A stretch of DNA of 64,000 nucleotides from Microbacteriaceae bacterium (GTDB taxonomy: Bacteria; Actinomycetota; Actinomycetes; Actinomycetales; Microbacteriaceae). The stretch is taken from NCBI GenBank assembly GCA_031177985.1, contig JAPSJW010000001.1, positions 806,001 to 870,000 of the forward strand, written 5' to 3'. The notes under the pieces were generated by a model that saw only the letters and a program-made list of their open reading frames with translations, was not told where the DNA came from and did not search any database. Positions within the stretch are counted from its first letter, which is position 1. Every line of letters starts with the position of its first letter. Positions 25,450 through 33,045 of the stretch are shown here, piece after piece. The position numbers were made by a program, and so were the translations under genes.

Positions 25450-27933
25450 TCAGCCGGCCGGGGAGGCGAGCTCGTGGCGCCCGGGACCTAGCACCTGGGC
25501 GTGTCCGGGCAGCTCGACCTCGACCGCGACGCCGACCGGCACCACCACCTCGGCACGGACGATCCCGTCGGCCCGCCACCACCGCGCCGCGAGCTCGCCC
25601 TGCGGGGTGGTGACGCGGGCCTCCGCCCAGTCCAGGTGTCCCGTGAGTGCCGGCGCGAATCGGGCGCGTCGCCACCCGGGCTTCAGAATCGAGAGCCCGG
25701 CGACATCGCCGAAGAGCCAGTCGTCGATCGTGCCCAGGAAGTAGTGTCCCCGCGAGCGCGACTCCGGCTTCCAGTGTTCCCACAGCGATGTGGCGCCCTG
25801 GTCGAGCCAGAACCCCCAGCTGGGGAAGGTGCGCTGCGTCGCGACCCGCCAGGCGGCGTCCGCGTGACCGTGCCGGGTCAGCACCGGGAGCAGGAACTTC
25901 GTCGCGAGGGCCCCGGTCGAGAGGTGGTCGTCCCGCGAAGCCACGTCGATCGCGATGGAGTCGGCGACCCGCTGCCTATGCTCGATCGGGAGGAGATCGA
26001 ACGCCAGGGCCAGCACATTGTGCGCCTGCCGGTACCCCTCGTCGCCCTCGCCGCGCACGATGCCGGCCTCGGCGTCGAAGAACTCCCGCACGAATGCGGA
26101 GCGCACAGAGGCGGCGGCCGCGCTCCACTCGGCCGCGTCCTCGCCGAGAACGGATGCGGTGCGCGCCAGCGAGTCGAGCATCGCGACGAGGAAGGCGGTC
26201 GCAGAGACGCGTCGGTCCTCCGGGGCGTTGCCGCCGCCGGCATCCGTCTCGGGGCTGACCCAGTCGCCGAGCGTGGTGTCGGCGATGCCGGAGGAGCAGC
26301 GGGAGAGCTCGAAGCGCAGGTAGCCCTCCGCGTCGGCGCGCGTGTCGCGCAGCACCCGGAGGTCGCCCGTCGCGAGGTGGATCCACTCGGGGATCAGCAC
26401 GAGCGCCGAGTGCCAGGTCGGCGCGGGGGACCAGTCCATCGTCCAGCCGCCGTGCGGAGCGATCACCTCGGGCGCGCCCTCGCCGCGTCGGGAGTCCGCG
26501 ATGTCGGTGGACCACTTGGCCAGCAGCTCGTGGATGTCGAGGCTGCGCAGCATCAGCTCGGCCCCCACCATCCCGTCCCCGGTCCACCCGTTCTTCTCGT
26601 ACATCGGGGTGTCGGTCGGCAGTCCGTGCAGGTTGTTCAGCACCGTCGCGATGGTGAGCTCGTGCAGTCTCGTCAGCGCGGCATCGGAGCAGGCGAACGA
26701 GCCGGTGCGCGCGACGAGCGAGTGCACCAGCACGGCGGTGAGCCGCGGCAGGCGCGAGGCGCGCACCTCGACGTAGCGGAAGCCCTTGTAGCTGAACCGC
26801 GGGTGCCAGCGGAACGTTCCGGTCTCGCTCGGCGGCAGCACCACCACATCCGTCTGGAAGCGTCCGTCGTAGTACTCGTGCGGATCATCCGCGTTGGGAG
26901 CGCCGTCCTCTCGCAGTACCTCGCCGTAGCGCACCTCGACAGTGCTTCCGTCTGGATCGTCGACCTCGAGCTCCACCCAGCCGGCGATGACGCGGGGAAA
27001 GCCGACGACCCACCGGCCCGGCTCGAGCTCGCTCACCGTCACCGGCGCGAAGCGCTCCACCGGGCCGATCGACTGCTGCCGCTGATGCTCGAGGCGACCC
27101 CTCGGACCCGGCACCACGGTCGCGCGGGCCCAGTCGTCGGCGGATGATCGCTCAAGCCGGGCGTCGTAGGTCTCGCCGCCGTACACGTCGTCGTAGCGGG
27201 TCGGGCCGTCGATGGCGCTCCACTCGGCTCCCGTCGAGGCGACCACCTCTCCGTCGGCGACGAGGAAGGCGCGGACGCACGGCTCGGCGTGCCAGGGCGC
27301 CTGGTGCCAGTTCCAGGTGTCGCGATCGCGCTTGCCGTAGAACCCGCGGCCCAGCTCGAACTCGAGCTCGTTCGATCCGTCGACGAGCAGCGGCGCGACC
27401 TCCGTCACGGTGTACTGCAACCGCACGTCGTAGTCGGTGAAGCCCGGTTCGAGCTCTGTGCCGTCCACCGCGACTCCGTTGAGTCGCGGGCGCGCGTAAC
27501 CTCCGGCGGCCGCGACGAGCAGAGCGGAGGTCGGGGCGGCGCCCAGGGCGAACGCGGCACGCAGCAGCGGGGCGGCTCCATCGGGGGAGGGGTGCCCGAT
27601 CCAGCGCGCCCCGTGCCAGTTCCCGTCGAGCACGCCCGTCGTGAACGCGGAGGCCGCGGTCGCCTCGCCGTGCGAGGTCCGCACGTCGACGGTCCAGTCG
27701 TACGGGGTCAGGGGCTGAAGTGCGGGTCCGTCGTACTCGGTGCCGGTGCCGTGGCCGCTGCGCCAGCCGGAATCCCACCCGACCCGGTCCGGGCCCACTA
27801 CACGCACGCGATGCTGAGCGACCACGACGTTCCGCAGGTCGGGGGCCTTCACGGTCCATCCGAAGCGCGGGGCGACGTCGATGCCGAGTGGCCGCTCCTT
27901 GTGCTCGACGGTGAGTGCGGTCAAGACGATCAC
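25450..27933 (-). CDS. Alpha-L-rhamnosidase, GH78
   Basis: 827 aa from a GTG at 27933 that overlaps the upstream stop as GTGA; an ATG at 27951 is the alternative. The N-terminal beta-sandwich domains (about 1-330; LGIDVAPRFGWTV, then FTDYDVRLQYTVTEV) precede the (alpha/alpha)6 barrel, with the GH78 active-site block PMYEKNGWTGDGM near residue 445 supplying the acidic residues, and a C-terminal beta domain. It has no signal peptide and acts on imported rhamnosides. It is translationally coupled to the DUF3863-like gene, and both lie under operator pair C. Confidence 0.92.
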   Translation of the reverse strand: MIVLTALTVEHKERPLGIDVAPRFGWTVKAPDLRNVVVAQHRVRVVGPDRVGWDSGWRSGHGTGTEYDGPALQPLTPYDWTVDVRTSHGEATAASAFTTGVLDGNWHGARWIGHPSPDGAAPLLRAAFALGAAPTSALLVAAAGGYARPRLNGVAVDGTELEPGFTDYDVRLQYTVTEVAPLLVDGSNELEFELGRGFYGKRDRDTWNWHQAPWHAEPCVRAFLVADGEVVASTGAEWSAIDGPTRYDDVYGGETYDARLERSSADDWARATVVPGPRGRLEHQRQQSIGPVERFAPVTVSELEPGRWVVGFPRVIAGWVELEVDDPDGSTVEVRYGEVLREDGAPNADDPHEYYDGRFQTDVVVLPPSETGTFRWHPRFSYKGFRYVEVRASRLPRLTAVLVHSLVARTGSFACSDAALTRLHELTIATVLNNLHGLPTDTPMYEKNGWTGDGMVGAELMLRSLDIHELLAKWSTDIADSRRGEGAPEVIAPHGGWTMDWSPAPTWHSALVLIPEWIHLATGDLRVLRDTRADAEGYLRFELSRCSSGIADTTLGDWVSPETDAGGGNAPEDRRVSATAFLVAMLDSLARTASVLGEDAAEWSAAAASVRSAFVREFFDAEAGIVRGEGDEGYRQAHNVLALAFDLLPIEHRQRVADSIAIDVASRDDHLSTGALATKFLLPVLTRHGHADAAWRVATQRTFPSWGFWLDQGATSLWEHWKPESRSRGHYFLGTIDDWLFGDVAGLSILKPGWRRARFAPALTGHLDWAEARVTTPQGELAARWWRADGIVRAEVVVPVGVAVEVELPGHAQVLGPGRHELASPAG

Positions 27934-29225
27934 GGTCGAAGCTCCCGCCATTCAGGCTCGTCGCCGTACCGCGCGTCGAGCATGGCCGCGACGTCGGGGT
28001 GCGTGCCGAGGAACTCGTCGAGCGGGACGGGGGCGTCCTGGGGGCGCGTGCGCTTCTGATTGATCTCGCCGAGCAGGCTCCAGGCGCGGTCGCCCAGCTC
28101 CTGCGGCTCGGGAGGCACCTCGGCGTACGAGGTGTAGTCGAAGACCCGGGCCCCCTGGGTGTCCTCGACGACGCCGAGCCGCGAGTCGGCGGTCATGAAC
28201 CAGGTCACGCGCTCACCCGCGCGCGACGCCTGGATGCCGGTCCCCTCCTGACGAAGCAGGTACCGCAGGCCTCCGTTGTCGGGGTGCAGCGCGGTCCATT
28301 CGTCGCCGAGGTCGGCCATCGTGACGGCCTGCAAGTCTGGCCACTCCGAGCGAAGCCAGCTGAGCCAGCCGGCCCACTCGCGCAGGATCGCGGGGTCGGA
28401 GTCGAGACCGCGGCTGACCTCGCTGACCTCGTAGTTGACGGTCAGCCAGCCCATGCCGTTCCGCTCGACGTTCCTCGCGTCGAGGTGGGCGGCGCTCGTT
28501 GCCCGGAGTTCGGAGACCGCGGTCTCGAGTGGCAGCCGGTGCAGCGTCTCGATCGGCCCGAGCCCGAGCCGTGAGTTGAACTGCTCGCCCATCCCGGCCG
28601 AGCGGGCCGCGACGAGGTCGACGGTCCAGCCGTCGAGGGTGACGGCGTCGATGCGGTCGTCGCCCCGGCCCGGCACGAGGAAGTTCCGCCGCGAAGGGTA
28701 GTAGGGGTAGGCGATGGACCCGTCGCCATCCTGCAGGTCGATGTCGAACTGGCTCCAGATGTTGCCCTGGACCGTGCGGATGCCGAGGTCACGGGTGCGC
28801 GCGATGTTGTCGGCCGAGAGGAAGCCGGCCAGCAGAGACCGGGTGGGACGGTCGAATCGGTCCCGCAGGAGCTCGACGGCGTCCTCGATGTCGCGGGCCA
28901 CCTCGTCCCGAGTGCCGTAGAGGTTGGCGAAGAATCCGCCGGGCACGAACGTGACGTCGTCACCGTGGGTGTTGGCGACCTCGTTCACCGCCCGCCGCAC
29001 GTCCCGGTAGCGTGGCGATTCGTCGGTCAGCGCTCCCCACGACATGCCCCACGTGATGCGCGCGTCGGGGATCGCCTGTCGAATCGCCGATGAGAACCGG
29101 TGTACGAGGTCGGGGGAGTGCCGTTCGGCTTCGTCCTCCCAGAGCGAGCGATCGCGGGTGGCCTCGATTTGATGGCGGCGGACGACGGTGTTGATGGTCA
29201 GACGGCGACCGAGAGGGGGCTGCAC
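27930..29225 (-). CDS. DUF3863-like uncharacterised protein
   Basis: 431 aa from a GTG at 29225; upstream in-frame codons cross the promoter region and are probably not translated. Characteristic blocks are WGMSWGALT, FVPGGFFANLYGTRDEV, RSLLAGFLSADNI, VQGNIWSQFDIDLQDGDGS and AYPYYPSRRNF, which I recall from the DUF3863 family of gut and soil bacteria; this is a memory-based match. The layout suggests a TIM-barrel-like enzyme of about 430 residues with many conserved acidic and aromatic residues, compatible with glycan chemistry. It is the first gene before the rhamnosidase, with GTGA coupling. There is no signal peptide. Confidence 0.6.
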   Translation of the reverse strand: MQPPLGRRLTINTVVRRHQIEATRDRSLWEDEAERHSPDLVHRFSSAIRQAIPDARITWGMSWGALTDESPRYRDVRRAVNEVANTHGDDVTFVPGGFFANLYGTRDEVARDIEDAVELLRDRFDRPTRSLLAGFLSADNIARTRDLGIRTVQGNIWSQFDIDLQDGDGSIAYPYYPSRRNFLVPGRGDDRIDAVTLDGWTVDLVAARSAGMGEQFNSRLGLGPIETLHRLPLETAVSELRATSAAHLDARNVERNGMGWLTVNYEVSEVSRGLDSDPAILREWAGWLSWLRSEWPDLQAVTMADLGDEWTALHPDNGGLRYLLRQEGTGIQASRAGERVTWFMTADSRLGVVEDTQGARVFDYTSYAEVPPEPQELGDRAWSLLGEINQKRTRPQDAPVPLDEFLGTHPDVAAMLDARYGDEPEWRELRP

Positions 29226-29248
29226 CCCGGTGACGATACCTGAATCCG

Positions 29249-29335
29249 GTAGTGCCACCGACAAGAATTCGGGAATCCGGTGGCACGATTGGGCTGTATA
29301 CTGGCGTTCCGGCCGCATTTCTGTAGTATGACTAC
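29249..29335. promoter_or_regulatory. Operator pair C (one strong, one degenerate GTAGT-type site)
   Basis: The strong site GTAGTATGACTAC lies at 29323-29335, before the binding-protein gene. A degenerate site, GTAGTGCCACCGA (29249-29261), lies 23 bp before the DUF3863-like start, with centres 74 bp apart. A TATACT -10-like box occurs at 29297-29302 between them. A 9-bp inverted repeat GTGCCACCG / CGGTGGCAC (29252-29260, 29278-29286) overlaps the degenerate site. Confidence 0.65.
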
Positions 29336-29399
29336 CGCACCGCAGGTCGTGATCTGCATCACGCCGCATCGAATCAACGACGATGGATAAGGAGAAGCC

Positions 29400-30659
29400 A
29401 TGAAGACGTGGCTCAAGGGCACAGCAGCGCTCGTCGCATTGACGACCGGCGCGGCGCTCGCCGGATGCGCTCAGGGCGGAGGCGAGGGCGGCAAGACCGA
29501 ACTCAGCTTCCTCATGTGGGGCGACGGAGGCGACTCCGAGACGGCCTACCAGGACGTGATCGACGCGTTCGAGGAGGAGCACCCGGACATCACGATCAAC
29601 GCCGAGTTCTTCAACACGAACGACTATCAGAACATCCTCAGCACGCGTATGTCGGGTGGGGCCGGTCCGGATGTCTACGGCATCGACTACGGCAACATCC
29701 CGGACTTCATCCAGGACGGTTTCGCCGCGGACCTCAATGAGGGGGGCGACTACCTAGACAAGCTGACCGAGGAGGCGCGCGCGGAGACCGAGCGCTACGC
29801 CGAGGACGGCGGCGCTTACAACGTGCCGATCTCGCTCTCGGGCAACGGCATCATCTACAACCAGGCACTGTTCGAGCAGGCCGGCATCGCCGAGGAGCCC
29901 AAGACCAAGGGCGAGCTGATCGATGCCTGCGAGAAGCTGCTCGCCGCGGGGATCACGCCGTTCGCGATGTCGGCGCAGGACAACTGGTGGCCCCAGTTCA
30001 TCGTCTACTACGCGCTCGCCGAGAACGGAGCAGACGAGTCGACCGCCGACGCGATGCTCGCCGGCGAGGAGACCTTCAGCGACAACGAGGCGTGGGCCGA
30101 GTCCCTCGACTTCGTGAAGGAGCTCGTGCCCTACTACATGCCGAACCCGCTCGGAACGTCCCAGACGGCAGCGCAGTCTGCGTTCCTGTCGGGCGAGGCC
30201 GCTATGTTCCCCGCGACGTGGATCCTCAACGACGCCCGCACCTCCGGCGTCGAGGCCGGGTACATGAACTTCCCGACGGTCGATGAGGTGCCGGACGACA
30301 TGTGGGGCACCTACCAGGTGCGGTGGGGCGTCAACCCGAGCAATGGCAACCAGGAGGCGGCGCAGGAGTTCATCAACTTCTTCTTCCAGGACGAGATCTA
30401 CCTCGACTTCATTTCGAAGGTGCGGCTCTTCCCGGTCACGACGACCGTCGAGGTCGACGAGACAATCGACCCGCTGTTTCCTGACATGGCCGAATCGTGG
30501 GAGGGCAAGCGCTTCATCTCGCTGTTCTCGCCGGCCGATACCGAGATCCAGAACGAGCTGCTCGTGGTGATGCAGAACATCATCGGCGGTCAACAGACCA
30601 CCGAGGAGGGCCTCGCCCAGCTGGACGGGGCGCTCGAGAACCTGCTCGCCTCGAAGTAG
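29400..30659 (+). CDS. Extracellular sugar-binding lipoprotein (CUT1, family 1)
   Basis: 419 aa. A lipobox LAGC (Cys23) is followed by a type II periplasmic-binding fold with LSFLMWGDGGDSETAYQDVIDAFEEEHPDI and GPDVYGIDYGNIPDF, typical of maltose-type oligosaccharide-binding proteins. It should capture an oligosaccharide and pass it to CUT1 permeases; the only ones here are at 35283 and 36254, 4.6 kb downstream. A strong Shine-Dalgarno (AAGGAG) precedes it and the paired operator lies 64 bp upstream. Confidence 0.92.
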   Translation: MKTWLKGTAALVALTTGAALAGCAQGGGEGGKTELSFLMWGDGGDSETAYQDVIDAFEEEHPDITINAEFFNTNDYQNILSTRMSGGAGPDVYGIDYGNIPDFIQDGFAADLNEGGDYLDKLTEEARAETERYAEDGGAYNVPISLSGNGIIYNQALFEQAGIAEEPKTKGELIDACEKLLAAGITPFAMSAQDNWWPQFIVYYALAENGADESTADAMLAGEETFSDNEAWAESLDFVKELVPYYMPNPLGTSQTAAQSAFLSGEAAMFPATWILNDARTSGVEAGYMNFPTVDEVPDDMWGTYQVRWGVNPSNGNQEAAQEFINFFFQDEIYLDFISKVRLFPVTTTVEVDETIDPLFPDMAESWEGKRFISLFSPADTEIQNELLVVMQNIIGGQQTTEEGLAQLDGALENLLASK

Positions 30660-30670
30660 CGACGCCGGAC

Positions 30671-30700
30671 CGACGCCCCCGACTGCCGTCGGGGGCGTCG
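30671..30700 (+). terminator. Hairpin after CUT1 binding-protein gene
   Basis: A perfect 13-bp stem, CGACGCCCCCGAC / GTCGGGGGCGTCG, with a TGCC loop, 11 bp after the stop. It may be a full terminator, or a stabilising/attenuating hairpin as seen after the arabinose binding protein. Confidence 0.75.
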
Positions 30701-30720
30701 CCCGTTGAGGGAGGGAGCGG

Positions 30721-31671
30721 ATGCGCGACCGGGGCATCGTCGCCATCGACCCGGCCGGTGTCGACTGGCGGCCCATCGAGCGCAGGTCGCCGGCGGCCGA
30801 TGAGGTGGCGGGGGAGACTCTCACCTCCCTCGTCAGCCCCGGCACCGAGCTCGCTCTATCGTCGGCGGACTCGGCTTTCTCGCGTCCGCTCGACCTCGGT
30901 TACTCGGCGGTCCTGCGCGTGACGGAGGTCGGCAGCTCCGTCGGCGGGATCGTTCCCGGAGACCTCGTGTTCGGCTTCGGCCGCCACGCGACGTGGCAGG
31001 CGCTGCCAGCGGACGAGGTCTTCCTCCTCCAGGCGGACGCCGATCCGCTGATCGTGCCGTTCGCGCGGATGATGCACATCGGGCTCGCGGCTCTCGCGAC
31101 AGCGGGTGTCCATCCCGGCGCGCGAGTCGGCATCTCCGGGCTGGGGCTCGTCGGTCAGCTCGCCGTGCGGGTCGCGGCAGCGAGCGGCTGCGACGTGCTG
31201 GCCTCGGACCCGTCGCCTGATCGTCGCTCGCTCTCTCCGGTCGACGCTCGCGCGGTGCTCCCCGAGAACAGCTGCGACCTCGTCGTCGAGTGCTCGGGCA
31301 AGGAGGAGAGCGTGCTGCAGGCGGCGAAGGCGCTCCGGACGGGGGGTGAGCTCGTGCTCGCCGGCGTCCCCTGGCGACCGCGATCCGACGCCAGGCTGTT
31401 CGACCTGCTCGATCCGGTGTTCCACCGCTACCTGACGGTGCGCAGCGGCTGGGAATGGCAGGTGCCGTGGCGCTCGAGCGGCACGGGCGGCGGGCCGAGC
31501 ATCCGCGGGCTCATCGAGACAGGGCTGGGCTGGCTGGAGCGGGGTGTCGTCGACGTGACGGGGCTCGCAACCGTGCTTCCCGCGTTTGCTGCCCTGGACG
31601 GCTACCGGATGCTGCGAGAGCGCGCGTCCGCTGCCCCCACAGTGCTGCTCGACTGGCGTCCCTCCGTGTAG
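30721..31671 (+). CDS. MDR-type dehydrogenase, zinc ligands not evident
   Basis: 316 aa. A GroES-like N terminus (LVSPGTELALSS, GDLVFGFGRHATWQAL) is followed by a Rossmann domain with GLGLVG at residues 140-145 and the segment DLVVECSGKEESVLQAAKALRTGGELVLAG. The Cys/His/Glu zinc pattern of typical sugar dehydrogenases is missing, so this may be a non-zinc reductase. It lies between the binding-protein gene and an SDR, suggesting oxidation or reduction of the imported sugar. It begins after a purine-rich GAGGGAG site. Confidence 0.82.
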   Translation: MRDRGIVAIDPAGVDWRPIERRSPAADEVAGETLTSLVSPGTELALSSADSAFSRPLDLGYSAVLRVTEVGSSVGGIVPGDLVFGFGRHATWQALPADEVFLLQADADPLIVPFARMMHIGLAALATAGVHPGARVGISGLGLVGQLAVRVAAASGCDVLASDPSPDRRSLSPVDARAVLPENSCDLVVECSGKEESVLQAAKALRTGGELVLAGVPWRPRSDARLFDLLDPVFHRYLTVRSGWEWQVPWRSSGTGGGPSIRGLIETGLGWLERGVVDVTGLATVLPAFAALDGYRMLRERASAAPTVLLDWRPSV

Positions 31672-31681
31672 CGTTACACGC

Positions 31682-32437
31682 GTGGAGCAACTGCGGAATC
31701 GAGAAGGATGCGCGCTCGTCACAGGAGCGGGCGGCGGGCTCGGCGAGGTGATCGCCAGACGGCTGGCGGCGGACGGTTGGCCGGTCGTGGTCAATGACCT
31801 CCGTGCCGAAGCCGCACAGCGCGTCGCGGAGTCCATCGGAGCCGATGGCAGTAGGGCCATCGCGGCGGTGGCCGACGCGACGGACGTCGAGGGCGTCGCC
31901 GCCATGGTGACGCAGGCGAGTAGCGAGCTCGGGCCGGTGCTCGTCAGCGTGGCGAACGCATCCGGCCCGCAGGGCGAGGTCGGCGTCGACGATCTCTCGT
32001 GGGACTATCTCGTCCGTCACCTCCGCTTCTTCGCGAAGAGCCCTCTGGCGCTGATGCGCGCGGCCGTGCCGGGAATGCGCGACGCCGGATGGGGTCGGCT
32101 CGTGCACATCGGCAGCGACCTCTTCGACCGGGGCGATGAAGGATGGTCGGCCTACATGGCAGCGAAGGGGGCGATGCTCGGCCTCACCCGAGGCTGGGCG
32201 ATGGAGTTGGGGCGGGACGGCATCACCGTGAATCTGGTCGCGCCCGGCTGGATCCCGGTCGCGCGGCATGGCGAGATCGATCCGGCCGTGGAGGAATGGT
32301 GGCTCGGGCGCCAGCCGGTCAAGCGCTGGGGTCGCCCCGAGGACGTCGCCGGCGCGGTGTCGTACCTGTGCTCAGACGACGCGTCGTTCGTGACGGGGCA
32401 GAAGCTCGTGGTGAACGGCGGCTACCACTTCGGCTGA
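31682..32437 (+). CDS. SDR family oxidoreductase
   Basis: 251 aa from a GTG (31682) only 10 bp after the MDR stop. TGAGGGLG (14-21), Asp39 (VVNDL), a Ser in HIGSDLF, the YMAAK catalytic pair and the C-terminal ASFVTGQKLVVNGG are present. No clear Shine-Dalgarno was seen; translation may be coupled to the MDR. A second dehydrogenase in the same unit suggests stepwise oxidation/reduction of a sugar. The short inverted repeat GTGTA-GCGT-TACAC sits just before the start. Confidence 0.87.
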   Translation: MEQLRNREGCALVTGAGGGLGEVIARRLAADGWPVVVNDLRAEAAQRVAESIGADGSRAIAAVADATDVEGVAAMVTQASSELGPVLVSVANASGPQGEVGVDDLSWDYLVRHLRFFAKSPLALMRAAVPGMRDAGWGRLVHIGSDLFDRGDEGWSAYMAAKGAMLGLTRGWAMELGRDGITVNLVAPGWIPVARHGEIDPAVEEWWLGRQPVKRWGRPEDVAGAVSYLCSDDASFVTGQKLVVNGGYHFG

Positions 32438-32446
32438 GCGGGCGCC

Positions 32447-32932
32447 TCATGAGCCGGCGGGCGTGCGCTCGTCGTCGAACTCGAGCAGTTCGAGCAGCGT
32501 GCCGATCTGTGCCTCCGTGTCGAGGTAGAGGTAGCGGCCGCTCTCCCACGCGCCGCCGTGGATGCCCGGATGGCCCTGAGCCTCGAGCTCCGCCGCCGTG
32601 GCGTCGAGGTCGGGGACGCCGAAGCCTATGTGGTGCACCGACGGGCCGCGACGGTCGAGCAGCTCCCGCCACGAGCTGGGAGCCTCGTCGGGCTGGATCA
32701 GCTCGATCTCGGTGTCGCGCCAGCGCAGGATCACCTGGCGGAAGCTCGCGGTCGTCGGGTGGCCGCGATGGCACGGCCGCGCGACCTCTGGCGGGGGCGC
32801 TTGACCTATCGCGGGAGGTTCGATGCCGAACAGCCGCGCGAACCAGGCGACCTGCGCCTCGATGTCGTCCGTCACGAAGCAGATGTGCATGACGCGACTC
32901 GTGCCGGACTCGCGGATGGGTGTTTCCACCAT
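32447..32932 (-). CDS. VOC/glyoxalase-family protein
   Basis: 161 aa with two beta-alpha-beta-beta-beta modules: VMHICFVTDDIEAQVAWFARLFG at the start and VHHIGFGVPDLDATAAELEAQG in the second half. His16, a second-half His and a late Glu in GTLLELLEF can form the metal site. VOC proteins include lyases, epimerases and dioxygenases; a sugar-pathway isomerase or lyase role would fit, but the function is unknown. It is transcribed away from the DUF6259-like gene, from a shared region with operator pair D. Confidence 0.82.
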   Translation of the reverse strand: MVETPIRESGTSRVMHICFVTDDIEAQVAWFARLFGIEPPAIGQAPPPEVARPCHRGHPTTASFRQVILRWRDTEIELIQPDEAPSSWRELLDRRGPSVHHIGFGVPDLDATAAELEAQGHPGIHGGAWESGRYLYLDTEAQIGTLLELLEFDDERTPAGS

Positions 32933-32946
32933 GACCTCCTCGTCTT

Positions 32947-33032
32947 GTAGTGATACTACAGATATGCCACAGTGTGGGCGACCCGGCGGAGCTCCATGCC
33001 GGCTCGCGACGCATATCCCGTAGGGGAGCTAC
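32947..33032. promoter_or_regulatory. Paired GTAGT-N3-ACTAC operators, 73 bp apart (pair D)
   Basis: Site 1, TGTAGTGATACTACA (core 32947-32959), is perfect and lies 14 bp before the VOC start. Site 2, GTAGGGGAGCTAC (33020-33032), is just before the GGAAGGA ribosome site of the DUF6259-like gene. Their centres (32953 and 33026) are exactly 73 bp apart. Confidence 0.8.
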
Positions 33033-33045
33033 CGGAAGGACTACA

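Noticed and set aside
31666-31679. GTGTA-GCGT-TACAC repeat between the MDR and SDR genes as a regulon site
   Set aside because: The spacer and arms do not fit GTAGT-N3-ACTAC, part of it is the MDR stop codon, and no second site lies 73 bp away.
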